From Heyndrickxia acidicola (GTDB taxonomy: Bacteria; Bacillota; Bacilli; Bacillales; Bacillaceae_C), in NCBI RefSeq assembly GCF_001636425.1, contig NZ_KV440953.1, positions 2,306,847 to 2,370,846 on the forward strand: DNA of 64,000 nt, given 5' to 3'. A program made the translations under genes and the position numbers. The notes below the pieces were generated by a model. That model was not told the DNA's origin. It made no database searches and saw only the letters and a program-made list of their open reading frames with translations. The stretch's first letter is position 1. Every line of letters begins with the position of its first letter. Shown here in pieces: positions 36,435-45,999 of the stretch.

Positions 36435-37796
36435 ATGCCTAAACGTTATAAAGTTGAATTTTTTGATCAGAACGAACCGATAATGTATTACCCAGCAAAT
36501 TTTGGTTTAGAAGAAGATCCTAAAAGAATTGCGTTTGGCTCTAACATTGTCGATGCCGACTGTAAACAGCAGCCATATGACAGGAATACGCTTTCTATTA
36601 GTTCTGCATTGGCAGAGCTTTTGCAAATACCTGAATTTATAAAAACCTTATATGCATTTGAAAATAGTGATCAGCTTTTATTGGGGCCATTAGTTGGTAT
36701 TTTTTCCTCAGGTTTTACACCATTTCAGGAAAATCCCATAGGGGAGCGGTCCGAATTATTCACGAAGCTTTTATCAGTCCAGTCTTCCGTCGGGGTTGTC
36801 CCGTTTTTATTTGGTGAGCAGCATATTGATTGGGAAAAAGGGCAAATAGAAGGTTTTTTCCAGGGAAATTCCGGATGGGAAACAAGGAATGTTCCTTTTC
36901 CCAATGTAATTTACGATCGCCTTCCCAACCGAAAAAGTGAAAGCACACAGGGGTCTAGAGAAGTGAAGGAAAAGCTTGAAAAAGATTATCTCATTCCATG
37001 GTATAATCCAGGCTTTTTTAGCAAACTTGATGTTTACGAACATTTATTTCAGGATGAAAAGGTGGCAGAATATCTTCCAGATACCTCTCCTTTTGTTTCG
37101 TATCATCAAGTGGAACAAATGCTTTCACGATATGGGCATGTATATGTAAAACCAATAAATGGAAGTCTCGGTTTAGGTATTCACCAAATCATTTATGACC
37201 GGCAAAAGGCAGCCTATTATTGCAAGTTCCATGATACTGAAAATCGCCTTCTTAAGTACCCTACTCTTGAACAGCTGATGGACCGTGTTTTCAGGAATAA
37301 ACAGCTAGATCGAATGATTATTCAGCAGGGCATCGATCTCATCCGCTATCAGCATAGACCTGTTGATTTTAGAGTTCATGCCAATAAGGATACAAAAGGT
37401 GCCTGGAAAATAAGTGCCATAGCTGCAAAAGTTGCAGGGGTAGGCAGTCCGACCACTCATATAAAAAATGGCGGAACGATTAAAACCATTGATGAGCTTT
37501 TTGCAGATTCTGGGCTGAAAAGACAGCTAAAGGAAGGATTGGAAACAGCAGCATTAGAGATTGCTGTGTCATTGGAAGAAAATTTGAATGGCATAATTGG
37601 TGAAATAGGTTTTGATTTTGGCATAGATTCCGATGGGCATATCTGGCTTTTTGAGGCAAATTCAAAGCCCGGACGATCAATATTTTCCCATCCCGAATTG
37701 AAGGAATTCGATATCCTTACACGAAGGCTGAGCCTTGCTTACTCTGTTTATCTAACTGATAGATGGCTTCACACACCTGAGGAACTATTTACATGA
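36435..37796 (+). CDS. YheC/YheD-family ATP-grasp protein 3
   Basis: 453 aa from MPKRYKVEFF, the ATG 7 nt after AGGTG; a longer frame to 36369 lacks such a site. N-terminal domain, LLGPLVGIFSSGF, then HVYVKPINGSLGLGI, PVDFRVHANKDTKG and LFEANSKPGRSIFSHPE with an intact Glu-x-Asn. This looks most like B. subtilis YheD. 95 nt separate it from gene 2, and its stop overlaps the start of gene 4 (ATGA). Confidence 0.88.
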   Translation: MPKRYKVEFFDQNEPIMYYPANFGLEEDPKRIAFGSNIVDADCKQQPYDRNTLSISSALAELLQIPEFIKTLYAFENSDQLLLGPLVGIFSSGFTPFQENPIGERSELFTKLLSVQSSVGVVPFLFGEQHIDWEKGQIEGFFQGNSGWETRNVPFPNVIYDRLPNRKSESTQGSREVKEKLEKDYLIPWYNPGFFSKLDVYEHLFQDEKVAEYLPDTSPFVSYHQVEQMLSRYGHVYVKPINGSLGLGIHQIIYDRQKAAYYCKFHDTENRLLKYPTLEQLMDRVFRNKQLDRMIIQQGIDLIRYQHRPVDFRVHANKDTKGAWKISAIAAKVAGVGSPTTHIKNGGTIKTIDELFADSGLKRQLKEGLETAALEIAVSLEENLNGIIGEIGFDFGIDSDGHIWLFEANSKPGRSIFSHPELKEFDILTRRLSLAYSVYLTDRWLHTPEELFT

Positions 37797-38995
37797 TTAC
37801 CGTTTCCTTTGATCCAAAACGCAATACCTTTGTTCATGCCAGACCAGAACTAGGGCATTTATTTTGGGGGGCTGACGATGAATTGGTGCATAACGTCAAG
37901 GGAGAAGAAATACAGGAAGAATGGACACTTCATTTTCAGGAAAAAAGAAAAAGGCTAGGTCCTCTGGTAGGAATTTTGTGCGGAAAAATGAAGAGCGGCG
38001 AGTTGATGGGCAATCGCCGCCTTTTCATGAATTTACAAAATGAACTTCAGGAGTCAGGAGGAGTTTCTTTCCTTTTTACATTGGAGGATTGTTTTGATCA
38101 TTATATAGAAGGTACCTGTTATATACCCTTGAAAAAGAAATGGATTCGCTCCACTTTTCCCCTGCCCAACATTATCTACAATCGACTCCCCTCACGTCTT
38201 GGAGAAAAGGAGCAATCCTTTATACAGTTTAAGGAAAAGATGAAGCAAAAAACGCTCTCTTTCTTTAATCCTTCTTATATAGATAAATTTTCACTCTACT
38301 CCCTTTTTTCCAAACATAAAACATTATCCTCTCTCCTGCCTCCAACTATTCTTATTGACAATGATGCTTCCATATTGGATGCTTTTCTTTCAGAGCATAC
38401 AGACCTTTATATCAAGCCTACAAGCAGTTCACAAGGAAACGGGATTAAGAGAATCAAAAAAAGCAGTTTTGACATGGTACATGTTACCACTGCTAAAAAG
38501 GAAGTGAGTTTCCCTACCTTTGAGGCATTCTGGAAGCACCATCAAAGTGACTCCAGGTTTACCTCTTTCCTTGCACAAAAAACCATTGAAAGCCGTTTAC
38601 TAAATGGAAGAAAATTCGATTACAGAATTCTTTCTCATTATCATAAAGGACGCTATCTCCTAACCGGTATTGGAATAAGGGTTGCGAAAGAAAATGGCTT
38701 GACTACACATGTCCCAAGGGGCGGGACCCTTTATCCCTACAAAGAATTGCAAAATCCTGACCTGGATAAACAGTTTGAATGGATTGCCAATGAATGCGGT
38801 AAAGCTTTAACGAAAGAATATGGTTTTTTTGGAGAGTTTACCCTCGATGTAGGGGAAGATAAAGATGGAAAGCTGTGGCTTTATGAAGTTAACGCTAAAC
38901 CAATGGCTTTTGATGAAAAGGACATTGAAGAAAATAAAATCAAAAGCTTATCAAGACTTTTTCACGAATTGACACACACTTTATATAATCGTTAA
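37793..38995 (+). CDS. YheC/YheD-family ATP-grasp protein 4
   Basis: A 400-aa paralogue: RLGPLVGILCGKMKSG near residue 55, DLYIKPTSSSQGNGIKRI, KFDYRILSHYHKGR, and LYEVNAKPMAFDEK with Glu-x-Asn intact. It has the shorter N-terminus of YheC-like members. The start overlaps the gene 3 stop (ATGA), with TGAGGAAC as ribosome site. It is the last gene of the cluster, with a terminator directly behind. Confidence 0.88.
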   Translation: MITVSFDPKRNTFVHARPELGHLFWGADDELVHNVKGEEIQEEWTLHFQEKRKRLGPLVGILCGKMKSGELMGNRRLFMNLQNELQESGGVSFLFTLEDCFDHYIEGTCYIPLKKKWIRSTFPLPNIIYNRLPSRLGEKEQSFIQFKEKMKQKTLSFFNPSYIDKFSLYSLFSKHKTLSSLLPPTILIDNDASILDAFLSEHTDLYIKPTSSSQGNGIKRIKKSSFDMVHVTTAKKEVSFPTFEAFWKHHQSDSRFTSFLAQKTIESRLLNGRKFDYRILSHYHKGRYLLTGIGIRVAKENGLTTHVPRGGTLYPYKELQNPDLDKQFEWIANECGKALTKEYGFFGEFTLDVGEDKDGKLWLYEVNAKPMAFDEKDIEENKIKSLSRLFHELTHTLYNR

Positions 38996-38997
38996 CA

Positions 38998-39042
38998 AGG
39001 CAGCAGTGCTTTCATTTGCATAGGCTGCCTTTTTTAAAGCTT
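38998..39042 (+). terminator. Terminator after the YheC/YheD cluster
   Basis: AAGGCAGC / GCTGCCTT stem with a 20-nt loop, then TTTTAAAG. The following stretch to 39361 holds a partial family-3 end (AGCAATAATCTATGCGAAAA, near 39075) and no gene. Confidence 0.7.
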
Positions 39043-39361
39043 TTCAATTGCCTACGAAATACTGCCACAAAGGTGTAAAGCAATAATCTATGCGAAAACA
39101 GCCTATATGAATCTTTGATTGCATTGCGTTATAATGACTATACAAGATTAAAGCCCTTTCAATACATTTTTATTTAAAGGCTGAGTTAGATTCTTGGTGA
39201 CTGAAACCCTAAAAAACTTCTGCAGGGAAAAGCGGGTGAAACGCAGTCTTTAGCTTGAGTGAAGCTGCAGTGCAGCTCATTCCCCCTCTCATTTCAGGAA
39301 CCTGAAGCGGAAATTAACCTGAAGGATTAACTGCGTCTACATAAAAGCAAGGAGTGTATTT

Positions 39362-39571
39362 ATGATTCAACATTTCCAATTCCAGTCCCTTTACTCAAAC
39401 AAGCAGCTTCCAGGGTGGTCCTTTTCCTTTATTTACAAGAGAAAGAAATACACAGGCCTATATCATCCAGATGGAAACATCGAATGGAATCAAGAAGAAG
39501 CTATTCCGAATGAAGAACAATTAAAAGAGCAAATACATGCTTTAATGCTGTACCATGTTTATGATCACTAA
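39362..39571 (+). CDS. yheE: YheE-like small protein (DUF5342)
   Basis: A 69-aa soluble protein (MIQHFQFQSLYSNKQLPGWS) with the FIYKRKKYTGLYHPDGNIEW core, matching YheE of B. subtilis in size and place just after yheD. AAGGAG precedes the ATG. Function unknown. Confidence 0.75.
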   Translation: MIQHFQFQSLYSNKQLPGWSFSFIYKRKKYTGLYHPDGNIEWNQEEAIPNEEQLKEQIHALMLYHVYDH

Positions 39572-39708
39572 GAAATTTAGGGAAAATTACCAGAATCCTT
39601 TTTGAGTGTTTCTTCCGCTTTATTGCTTAAACTATAAACGCGGAACGCAATTTATTCCGTTCTTTACAATGTACACTCTTGCATTTCTTCTCATGAGGAG
39701 GACGGTAT

Positions 39709-39906
39709 ATGGACAGCCAAAACAAAGATGAGCTAGAGTTCCTTCCAGATACAGTTTATGAAGGAAAAGATAAAGCCTATCTGGATGTGGATCGAATCAT
39801 TAACGAAGGGCTTTCCGGTGGTTCTGTTCATATGAGGCAGGACTGCACAAACATTGAAGAAGCAGTTGAGTTTTTTGAAGAATCACAGCCGGAGGAAAAA
39901 GCGTAG
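39709..39906 (+). CDS. Small acidic protein, unknown
   Basis: A 65-aa acidic soluble protein (MDSQNKDELEFLPDTVYEGK), with VDRIINEGLSGGSVHMR in the middle and a Glu-rich end. ATGAGGAGGACGG is an excellent ribosome site. It follows yheE within the spore-related block. I do not recognise the family. Confidence 0.65.
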   Translation: MDSQNKDELEFLPDTVYEGKDKAYLDVDRIINEGLSGGSVHMRQDCTNIEEAVEFFEESQPEEKA

Positions 39907-40344
39907 GCGACTCGTTTTCTGTGGCATATAGAGACCGACAAATGGTTACATGCCGACAGGTAAAACCGTAAGACGCGGATGTTGAAAGCAGTCCTATTTT
40001 CCAATAGGGCTGCTTTTCAGTTGAATTTTAATGGTGAATCTGCTCGTTTTTTAGCTTATTTTACAGTAAAGCAAGGACACAAAAGCAAACTTGATTGCTC
40101 CCAGGCCGCCCGCGGAAAGCGAATGCCTGCAGCTTAAATCAACGAGCAGGAAGATCAAAGCACTCGCCATGTATTCCTTTAACCCCTATTTTGCATTGAA
40201 ACCAATGTTGAATGTAGCGGAAAACGAGACTCAATTTTTTGCTTAAGAAGCCTAAGATGTTTAAAATAAGATTACTGAATATAAAGGCATTTTTTTATTC
40301 AGTACTAAACAAGGAGCAACTGCCTTTCATAAAGAGGAGAGACC
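39907..40344. other. Intergenic stretch with a family-1 fragment
   Basis: 40098-40157 is a reversed family-1 left end (GCGGAAAGCGAATGCCTGCA, then AATCAACGAGCAGGAAGATC). Positions 40030-40066 (CGTTTTTTAGCTTATTTTAC) resemble 9601-9640. Nothing else is seen. A second frame opening at 40239 runs into yxkF out of phase and is not believed. Confidence 0.45.
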
Positions 40345-41256
40345 ATGATTACACAATTACAAAAAAGGTATCCAAAATCAATTTTGGAAACATATCCAGT
40401 TCTGCACCCCGGCATCACATGGTTTCATATAGAAAATGAACACCAATATCTCGGAATTCCTGATAGTGATATGACCTCTGAGGAAAAGGAGCTGCTTGGC
40501 ACTCTATTCCCTATTTTCAAAGCAGAGAAGCTAATAAATCCCACAACTGAGTCACAGAACTGGCATAATTTTTTATCCGGAAAAAATGTTGAATTTCCTG
40601 TTAAAGAAGGCAGCCGATTACGGTTTATTCAGTTTGCTATTCATTCCACAAAGGAAGGGTTTGATCGAATTGCCTGGGAAGAAGCAGTCAAAAGCTTATT
40701 TTCAAATAATGTTACCCTCGTCTATCTTTCATCATCTTCCGGAACGATAATAGAAACAGCTGCCAGTTTTGTTTTATCAGAGGAAGAATTGAAATCCTCC
40801 ATCGAAGCGTTTGAAAGTGATTTTTACTTTACTGTCCATTTCTTTATTGGGCCGTTTCGGGATTTAGATAATCAAATTCAGAATGATTTCTTATTTGAAA
40901 AGAAGTTGTTTGAATTTGGCAGAAGAGAAATGAGGAAAGAAAGATTATATACTCTATCTAGTATATTTCCGTTGTATCTTTTAAAAAGTGTTTCTTATAA
41001 AGCAAAAGAAAGCTGCTTCTCTCCTTTAACATCTATCTTTCAAGAAGACAAGGACATTTGGAGGACCATTAAGCTTTATATCGAGAACAATTCAAACGCG
41101 AGTCTTACAGCAAAACAGCTTTTTATGCACAGAAATAGCCTTCAATACCGTATTGATAAATTTACAGAACGCACAGGCTTTGACCTAAAGTCCTTTAAGG
41201 ACGCTGTTACTGTCTATCTCGCCTGCCTCGATTTTAAAAATGAACATCAGCTTTAG
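40345..41256 (+). CDS. PucR-type HTH regulator (YxkF-like)
   Basis: 303 aa with an undefined N-terminal sensor region and a C-terminal PucR-type helix-turn-helix: NNSNASLTAKQLFMHRNSLQ, then YRIDKFTERTGFD (about 250-285). B. subtilis yxkF lies beside msmX in the same way. AGAGGAGAG precedes the ATG. It probably regulates msmX or sugar uptake, but this is only inferred from position. Confidence 0.8.
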   Translation: MITQLQKRYPKSILETYPVLHPGITWFHIENEHQYLGIPDSDMTSEEKELLGTLFPIFKAEKLINPTTESQNWHNFLSGKNVEFPVKEGSRLRFIQFAIHSTKEGFDRIAWEEAVKSLFSNNVTLVYLSSSSGTIIETAASFVLSEEELKSSIEAFESDFYFTVHFFIGPFRDLDNQIQNDFLFEKKLFEFGRREMRKERLYTLSSIFPLYLLKSVSYKAKESCFSPLTSIFQEDKDIWRTIKLYIENNSNASLTAKQLFMHRNSLQYRIDKFTERTGFDLKSFKDAVTVYLACLDFKNEHQL

Positions 41257-41306
41257 TACAACTTGCCAAAAATGTTCCGTCCTTTTTGTGCAATGTGACC
41301 ATAGCC

Positions 41307-41326
41307 TAATGAAAGGCCTTTCATTA
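41307..41326. promoter_or_regulatory. Perfect 20-bp palindrome before msmX
   Basis: TAATGAAAGGCCTTTCATTA is a perfect palindrome centred 44 nt before the msmX ATG. The half-site TGAAAG-CTTTCA resembles a CcpA cre site, but the centre is GGCC rather than the required CG, so another dimeric regulator is as likely. Confidence 0.6.
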
Positions 41327-41359
41327 CAATAAAAGAAAGAAATAAGGGAGGGCTTTCAA

Positions 41360-42460
41360 ATGGCTGAATTACAATTAGAACATATTTATAAAATCTATGA
41401 TAATAAGGTAACCGCAGTAAGCGATTTCAATCTTCATATTCAAGATAAGGAATTCATCGTTTTCGTAGGCCCGTCTGGTTGTGGTAAATCTACTACCCTT
41501 CGTATGATCGCTGGACTTGAAGAAATTTCAAAAGGAGATTTCTTAATCGATGGAAAACGTGTAAACGACGTAGCTCCAAAAGACCGCGATATTGCGATGG
41601 TTTTCCAAAACTATGCATTGTATCCTCACATGAGTGTTTATGATAACATGGCATTTGGTTTGAAGCTCCGTAAAATTCCTAAGCCGGAGATTGATAAACG
41701 CGTAAAAGAAGCCGCAAAGATTCTTGGCCTTGAAACGTATTTAGAGAGAAAGCCTAAAGCTCTTTCAGGCGGTCAGCGCCAGCGTGTTGCCCTAGGCCGT
41801 GCGATTGTGCGTGATGCAAAAGTATTCTTGATGGATGAACCATTATCAAACCTTGATGCAAAGCTTCGTGTACAAATGCGTGCCGAAATCGCAAAACTGC
41901 ATCAGCGTCTTCAAACAACAACAATCTATGTAACACATGACCAAACTGAAGCGATGACAATGGCAACAAGGATCGTTATTATGAAGGATGGTGTTATCCA
42001 GCAGGTAGGAACACCAAAAGAAGTGTATGACAATCCTATAAATATGTTCGTAGGCGGATTTATCGGATCGCCAGCAATGAACTTCCTAAAAGGAACAGTT
42101 GAAAATGGTGCCTTTGTAATTTCTAACCAAGCAAAAATTGCTATTCCAGAAGGTAAAATGAAATTCCTTAAAAACTATGTAGGCAAAAAAGTTACTTTGG
42201 GTATTCGTCCAGAAGATATCCATGATGAGCCTGTATTCATCAGTGCCTCAGAAGGTACAAAAATTTCTGCAACCATTGAAGTATCTGAACTGCTTGGTGC
42301 AGAAACAATGCTTTATTCACAAATTGACGGACAGGACTTTATTTCAAGAATTGATTCTAGAACCATTGTACGCCCTGGAGATAAAATCGATCTTGCTTTT
42401 GACATGAATAAAGCTCATTTCTTCGATGTTGAAACAGAAGCGAATATTGGTTTAGCTTAA
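41360..42460 (+). CDS. msmX: Multi-sugar ABC transporter ATPase MsmX
   Basis: A 366-aa MalK/UgpC-type ATPase with Walker [10 protein letters not shown] (about 38-46), Q-loop [15 protein letters not shown], signature [15 protein letters not shown], Walker [18 protein letters not shown] and a C-terminal TOBE/OB domain (from [12 protein letters not shown]). In B. subtilis MsmX is shared by many oligosaccharide importers. GGGAGGG precedes the ATG. It has its own strong terminator. Confidence 0.95.
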   Translation: MAELQLEHIYKIYDNKVTAVSDFNLHIQDKEFIVFVGPSGCGKSTTLRMIAGLEEISKGDFLIDGKRVNDVAPKDRDIAMVFQNYALYPHMSVYDNMAFGLKLRKIPKPEIDKRVKEAAKILGLETYLERKPKALSGGQRQRVALGRAIVRDAKVFLMDEPLSNLDAKLRVQMRAEIAKLHQRLQTTTIYVTHDQTEAMTMATRIVIMKDGVIQQVGTPKEVYDNPINMFVGGFIGSPAMNFLKGTVENGAFVISNQAKIAIPEGKMKFLKNYVGKKVTLGIRPEDIHDEPVFISASEGTKISATIEVSELLGAETMLYSQIDGQDFISRIDSRTIVRPGDKIDLAFDMNKAHFFDVETEANIGLA

Positions 42461-42477
42461 GCTTAGCCAATATAGTA

Positions 42478-42518
42478 AAAAAAGCAATCGTATTATTTAC
42501 GATTGCTTTTTGTTTTTA
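42478..42518 (+). terminator. Terminator after msmX
   Basis: AAAAGCAATCGT / ACGATTGCTTTTT stem with a 9-nt loop and T-rich tail. It overlaps the 3' end of the convergent zinc-ribbon gene by 3 nt. Confidence 0.85.
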
Positions 42519-42770
42519 TAAAAAGTTTGCATAGCTTACCGCTTTAGTTAGACTATGACCGCAATGATTACATTTATATACATGATAGCACTCCTTTTTC
42601 TTAGAGCTATCCGGATCGCCATCTACAAGCATCATCGAATCAATTTCCATGTATGGACTATAATCATCATAATAATCAAATATTCTTCCCTCTTCTTCCA
42701 TGTTGGTTCCGCATTCGGGACAGAGGATTGTCAGTTCCATCACCCCATTGCAAAGACCGCACCATTCCAT
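42516..42770 (-). CDS. Small protein with three CxxC pairs, zinc-ribbon type
   Basis: 84 aa from MEWCGLCNG. Cys pairs CGLC (4-7), CPEC (about 17-20) and CNHC (about 72-75) suggest zinc binding. The middle is acidic and Tyr-rich (IFDYYDDYSPYMEIDSMM). The start is the ATG 6 nt after AGGTGAT; a GTG three codons before overlaps this site. Convergent with msmX. I do not know the family. Confidence 0.7.
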   Translation of the reverse strand: MEWCGLCNGVMELTILCPECGTNMEEEGRIFDYYDDYSPYMEIDSMMLVDGDPDSSKKKECYHVYKCNHCGHSLTKAVSYANFL

Positions 42771-42844
42771 CCATATCACCTGCTGTAAACATTGTTATGT
42801 ATAAGGTGTGCATGAATAGCTGAAAATATCCCTGCTATTGCTGC

Positions 42845-43075
42845 TTTAAGAAAAACGATAGCGTCTTGCTCATCCACGTACGAATTTCTTAATCTTCAAT
42901 TGAGATAAAGGAAACTAGATATTGAAGGCACTCGCTTTTCACAGACGGAAGGGGAGCCTCTTCGTCGCTTGCTCCTGCGAAGTCTCCCCTAACCTGCATT
43001 CTTAAGCTGGAGTCTCGCCTCTGCAGCTCCAATCAGTGTGGATGTAAACTCAACATTAATCTTTAACAAAGCCTG
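42845..43075 (+). repeat. Composite repeat: family-2 left half joined to a family-1 element
   Basis: 42848-42915 follows family 2 (GCGTCTTGCTCATCCACGTA, GAGATAAAGGAAACTAG). It switches at about 42917 to family 1 (GGCACTCGCTTTTCACAGAC, AGCCTCTTCGTCGCTTGCTC, TCTCCCCTAACCTGCATTCT) and ends with AACAAAGCCTGTTA. No gene lies in 42771-43140. Confidence 0.7.
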
Positions 43076-43140
43076 TTAAATAAAAAAATTTTATACTTTT
43101 CTCCCCTACAAAAAAGGGTTAAATTACCATTATTACTCTT

Positions 43141-43170
43141 TGTATATTTGACTTCTAAATAAACATAATA
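43141..43170 (+). promoter_or_regulatory. Sigma-G-type promoter of the SASP gene
   Basis: TGTATA and CATAATA are separated by 17 nt, close to the forespore sigma-G consensus. Transcription would start near 43177, leaving a leader of about 130 nt. Confidence 0.6.
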
Positions 43171-43308
43171 CTTAGTAACAACCGCATCACATCACTGGGT
43201 TACACCTAAGAAGGTCATAAATTAAATACAAGTCAATTTAATTTGTGGGCTGGTGCAATTCCGGCTAACCCAACCATTACAAAACTCAACTTAGGAGATG
43301 ACAGAATT

Positions 43309-43512
43309 ATGGCAAACAACAACAGCTCTAACAACCTAGTTGCTCCAGGAGCACAAAAAGCAATCGATCAAATGAAATACGAAATCGCTCAAGAATTTGG
43401 TGTAAGCCTTGGTGCAGACACTACATCTCGTGCAAACGGATCTGTTGGTGGAGAAATCACTAAACGCCTAGTATCTATGGCTGAATCTCAACTTGGCGGA
43501 TACCAAAAATAA
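43309..43512 (+). CDS. Alpha/beta-type small acid-soluble spore protein
   Basis: 67 aa from MANNNSSNN. It has both SASP blocks: the germination-protease site [10 protein letters not shown] followed by [20 protein letters not shown], then [12 protein letters not shown]. These proteins coat and protect spore DNA and are degraded at germination. GGAG lies about 13 nt before the chosen ATG; the longer frame from 43243 would add a non-SASP extension and is rejected. Sigma-G promoter upstream. Confidence 0.95.
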   Translation: MANNNSSNNLVAPGAQKAIDQMKYEIAQEFGVSLGADTTSRANGSVGGEITKRLVSMAESQLGGYQK

Positions 43513-43541
43513 TTATTAAAACATCATATTATTTGGCTATT

Positions 43542-43577
43542 CGGGAGGCGCCTTATGGTGTCTCCCGTCCATTTTTT
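43542..43577 (+). terminator. Terminator after the SASP gene
   Basis: CGGGAGGCGCC / GGTGTCTCCCG stem (with two G-T pairs) and a T6 tail. Confidence 0.8.
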
Positions 43578-43727
43578 CTACCAATGTTTCCAAAAGCAAA
43601 TAGCTTATAAATTGGTTTGAAATAGCTTGCAGCACTTCATCATATAAAAGGGTGCCTCTTTAACCATCCTAAGAAAAACTAATCATACCTTAGAGATTTG
43701 CTAATAAATTGGACTATTTTCTCTAAA

Positions 43728-43755
43728 AAAATAACTGAGGAAAATGTCCTCAGCT
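43728..43755 (-). terminator. Terminator after the YozQ-like gene
   Basis: CTGAGGA / TCCTCAG stem; on the minus strand followed by TTATTTTTTTAG. Confidence 0.75.
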
Positions 43756-43959
43756 ATTGCCTTTTCTTGGAATGTCAATTATTTCTCCATTTTCTTTCTC
43801 AATCTTGCCATCTATTGTTCCTTCTGCATAATTATCATTCGCCTGCTCATGAGTCGTCGCCAGCCCTGAAGAAGTTTCATCTTCTCTGTTGTAATCATCC
43901 TTTTCAAAGGTGCGTCCAGCAATTTTTGATGTATCGAGTTTATCTTTTTTGTTGTCCAA
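43750..43959 (-). CDS. YozQ-like protein (DUF4025 type)
   Basis: A 69-aa hydrophilic, acidic protein (MDNKKDKLDTSKIAGRTFEK). The segment SGLATTHEQANDNYAEGTID is typical of YozQ/DUF4025 proteins of spore formers. GAAGGAGGAAG lies just before the ATG. A family-3 element sits 15 nt upstream of the coding region and must supply or disturb its promoter. Function unknown. Confidence 0.65.
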   Translation of the reverse strand: MDNKKDKLDTSKIAGRTFEKDDYNREDETSSGLATTHEQANDNYAEGTIDGKIEKENGEIIDIPRKGNS

Positions 43960-43974
43960 TGTTCTTCCTCCTTC

Positions 43975-44125
43975 TTTGCGTAAGCTGCTTTCGCATCGAT
44001 TGTTGTTTTACGTATTATAGATAAATCCGTATTCTTGGCATCTTTTCGTAAACCAATCATAAGTACTACATAATTCGATAATTTTTGTGTGAAATAGCAA
44101 CAAAGCTGACGAAAAGAGGCTTTTC
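43975..44125 (+). repeat. Family-3 element upstream of the YozQ-like gene
   Basis: GTAAGCTGCTTTCGCATCGA, TTGTTGTTTTACGTATTATA and AATCCGTATTCTTGGCATCT, then the right end CTGACGAAAAGAGGCTTTTC. Confidence 0.75.
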
Positions 44126-44244
44126 GGAAATATCCTCTGCCTATACATTCTATTCCCTTCTTACTATTGGCTAAACAGAAATAAACTATCCAACGAAAAC
44201 AACGATTATGAGGGAAGACTGAAACTTTTCCATTGGACTCTGTT

Positions 44245-44610
44245 CATTTTTCTAATGAACACCTATTCCTGTGCCAGCTTTTAGCAGACGGCCGTTACAG
44301 GAGACTCCTGTCACTCTGCAGCCTGCGTCGTATCCCTTTATCGCCTTCTCTAGCGGCTGGTGTCTTATTTAATTAACAATAGGATCAAATCACTATTTGG
44401 GCTTTAACAGAGACATTGGGGGCACATTGTTCTTCCTACGCTCAAGCTGTCTGTCCATGAGCCTCCTCTTCACTTAGTCCTTTAAGGTTCTCTTAATACT
44501 TACACCTAGCTGCAGGTTTCACATACATTCTCTTAAGGTTAAGGAGTTGACATTAAGAAAAAAAACTCTGCCTGTACTCTTCAAAGAAAAAGAGGATATG
44601 GTTTGCAAAA
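44245..44610 (+). repeat. Family-1 element and flanking non-coding DNA after fumC
   Basis: 44245-44410 keeps GCCGTTACAGGAGACTCCTG, GCAGCCTGCGTCGTATC and TTAACAATAGG, a much-diverged family-1 copy that ends TTTAACAGAGAC. The remainder to fumC has no gene and no clear terminator. Confidence 0.5.
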
Positions 44611-45999
44611 TTAATCAGGCAAGTTGACCATTTTAACAGGGTCAATCCATTTATCGTATTGTTCTTCCGTTACATAACCCGTTTTTATTGCAGCTTCTTT
44701 TAGAGTTAATCCTTCTTTAAATGCTAGTTTTGCAATCATAGCAGCCTTTTCATAACCTATGTGAGGATTCAAGGCCGTTACCAGCATAAGAGAACGATTT
44801 ACATTTTCCTCGATCGTATCGTAATTTGCTTCCAATCCCTGAAGGCAATGCTCGTCGAATGAAATAATAGCGCCACTTAAAAGGTGAATGGATTGCAATA
44901 CATTAAAGAGAATGACAGGCTTGAAAACATTTAGCTCAAAATTTCCCTGACTTGCAGCAAATCCAATGGTGGCATCATTTCCAAATACCTGGACTGCCAC
45001 CATAGTCATGGCTTCACTTTGAGTTGGGTTTACTTTTCCCGGCATAATTGAGCTCCCTGGTTCGTTTGCAGGTATGGTAATTTCTCCAATTCCGCTTCGT
45101 GGTCCGCTTGCCAGCCACCTGACATCATTAGCGATTTTCATCATATCTGCGGCAAGTGCTTTTAAAGCACCATGCACATAAACGATTTCATCATGACTTG
45201 TTAAGGCATGAAATTTATTATTCGATGACATAAACGGATAGCCCGTTTGTTCCTTTAATTGTTCTGCTACTTTATCTCCAAAAGCAGGGTCTGCATTAAT
45301 TCCGGTTCCCACAGCTGTTCCTCCAATAGCAAGTGAAAGAATGTGCCTGGAGCTTTCTTCAATCATCCTTTCCGTTCTTTCTATCATTGCCCTCCAGCCG
45401 CTAATTTCCTGGCCAAGTGTCAATGGGGTTGCATCCTGTAAATGGGTTCTCCCAATTTTAATGACATTCATATAGGTATGTTCTTTTTTCAACAGCGTTT
45501 TCTTTATCTGTCTCAAAGAAGGAATAAGAAGTTTTTGTATTTCAGAATAAACGGCAATATGCATCGCTGTAGGGAATGTGTCATTAGAGCTTTGGGACAT
45601 ATTTATGTCGTCATTCGGATGAATGCTTTCATCACTTGCTACTTCTTGAAGGATTTCATTTGCCCGTCTTGCCAACACTTCATTTACATTCATATTGGAC
45701 TGCGTCCCACTTCCCGTTTGCCAGACTACTAAAGGAAAATGATCATCAAATCTGCCATCTAAAACTTCTTCACACGCTTGGACAATTGCTTTCATTTTGG
45801 TCCTGGACAACTTGCCCAATTTGCAATTTACAACAGCTGCAGATTTTTTCAATTGTGCAAATGCCTGAATTAACTCAAGAGGCATTTTTTCTGATCCTAT
45901 TTTAAAATTATCTTTGCTTCGCTGTGTCTGGGCTCCCCAATATTTATCAGCAGGAACCTTTACTTCACCAAGAGTGTCTTTCTCTATGCGATAATCCAT
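44611..45999 (-). CDS. fumC: Fumarate hydratase class II (FumC, CitG)
   Basis: 462 aa, the usual size. It catalyses fumarate plus water to malate in the citric acid cycle. The class II signature [11 protein letters not shown] is near residue 317; [15 protein letters not shown] and [16 protein letters not shown] form the rest of the active site. GGAGGAG precedes the ATG. Monocistronic, flanked by repeats. Confidence 0.96.
   Translation of the reverse strand: MDYRIEKDTLGEVKVPADKYWGAQTQRSKDNFKIGSEKMPLELIQAFAQLKKSAAVVNCKLGKLSRTKMKAIVQACEEVLDGRFDDHFPLVVWQTGSGTQSNMNVNEVLARRANEILQEVASDESIHPNDDINMSQSSNDTFPTAMHIAVYSEIQKLLIPSLRQIKKTLLKKEHTYMNVIKIGRTHLQDATPLTLGQEISGWRAMIERTERMIEESSRHILSLAIGGTAVGTGINADPAFGDKVAEQLKEQTGYPFMSSNNKFHALTSHDEIVYVHGALKALAADMMKIANDVRWLASGPRSGIGEITIPANEPGSSIMPGKVNPTQSEAMTMVAVQVFGNDATIGFAASQGNFELNVFKPVILFNVLQSIHLLSGAIISFDEHCLQGLEANYDTIEENVNRSLMLVTALNPHIGYEKAAMIAKLAFKEGLTLKEAAIKTGYVTEEQYDKWIDPVKMVNLPD

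Noticed and set aside
39709-39906. Naming the 65-aa protein after a B. subtilis yhe gene
   Set aside because: Position would allow it, but I do not recognise the sequence well enough.
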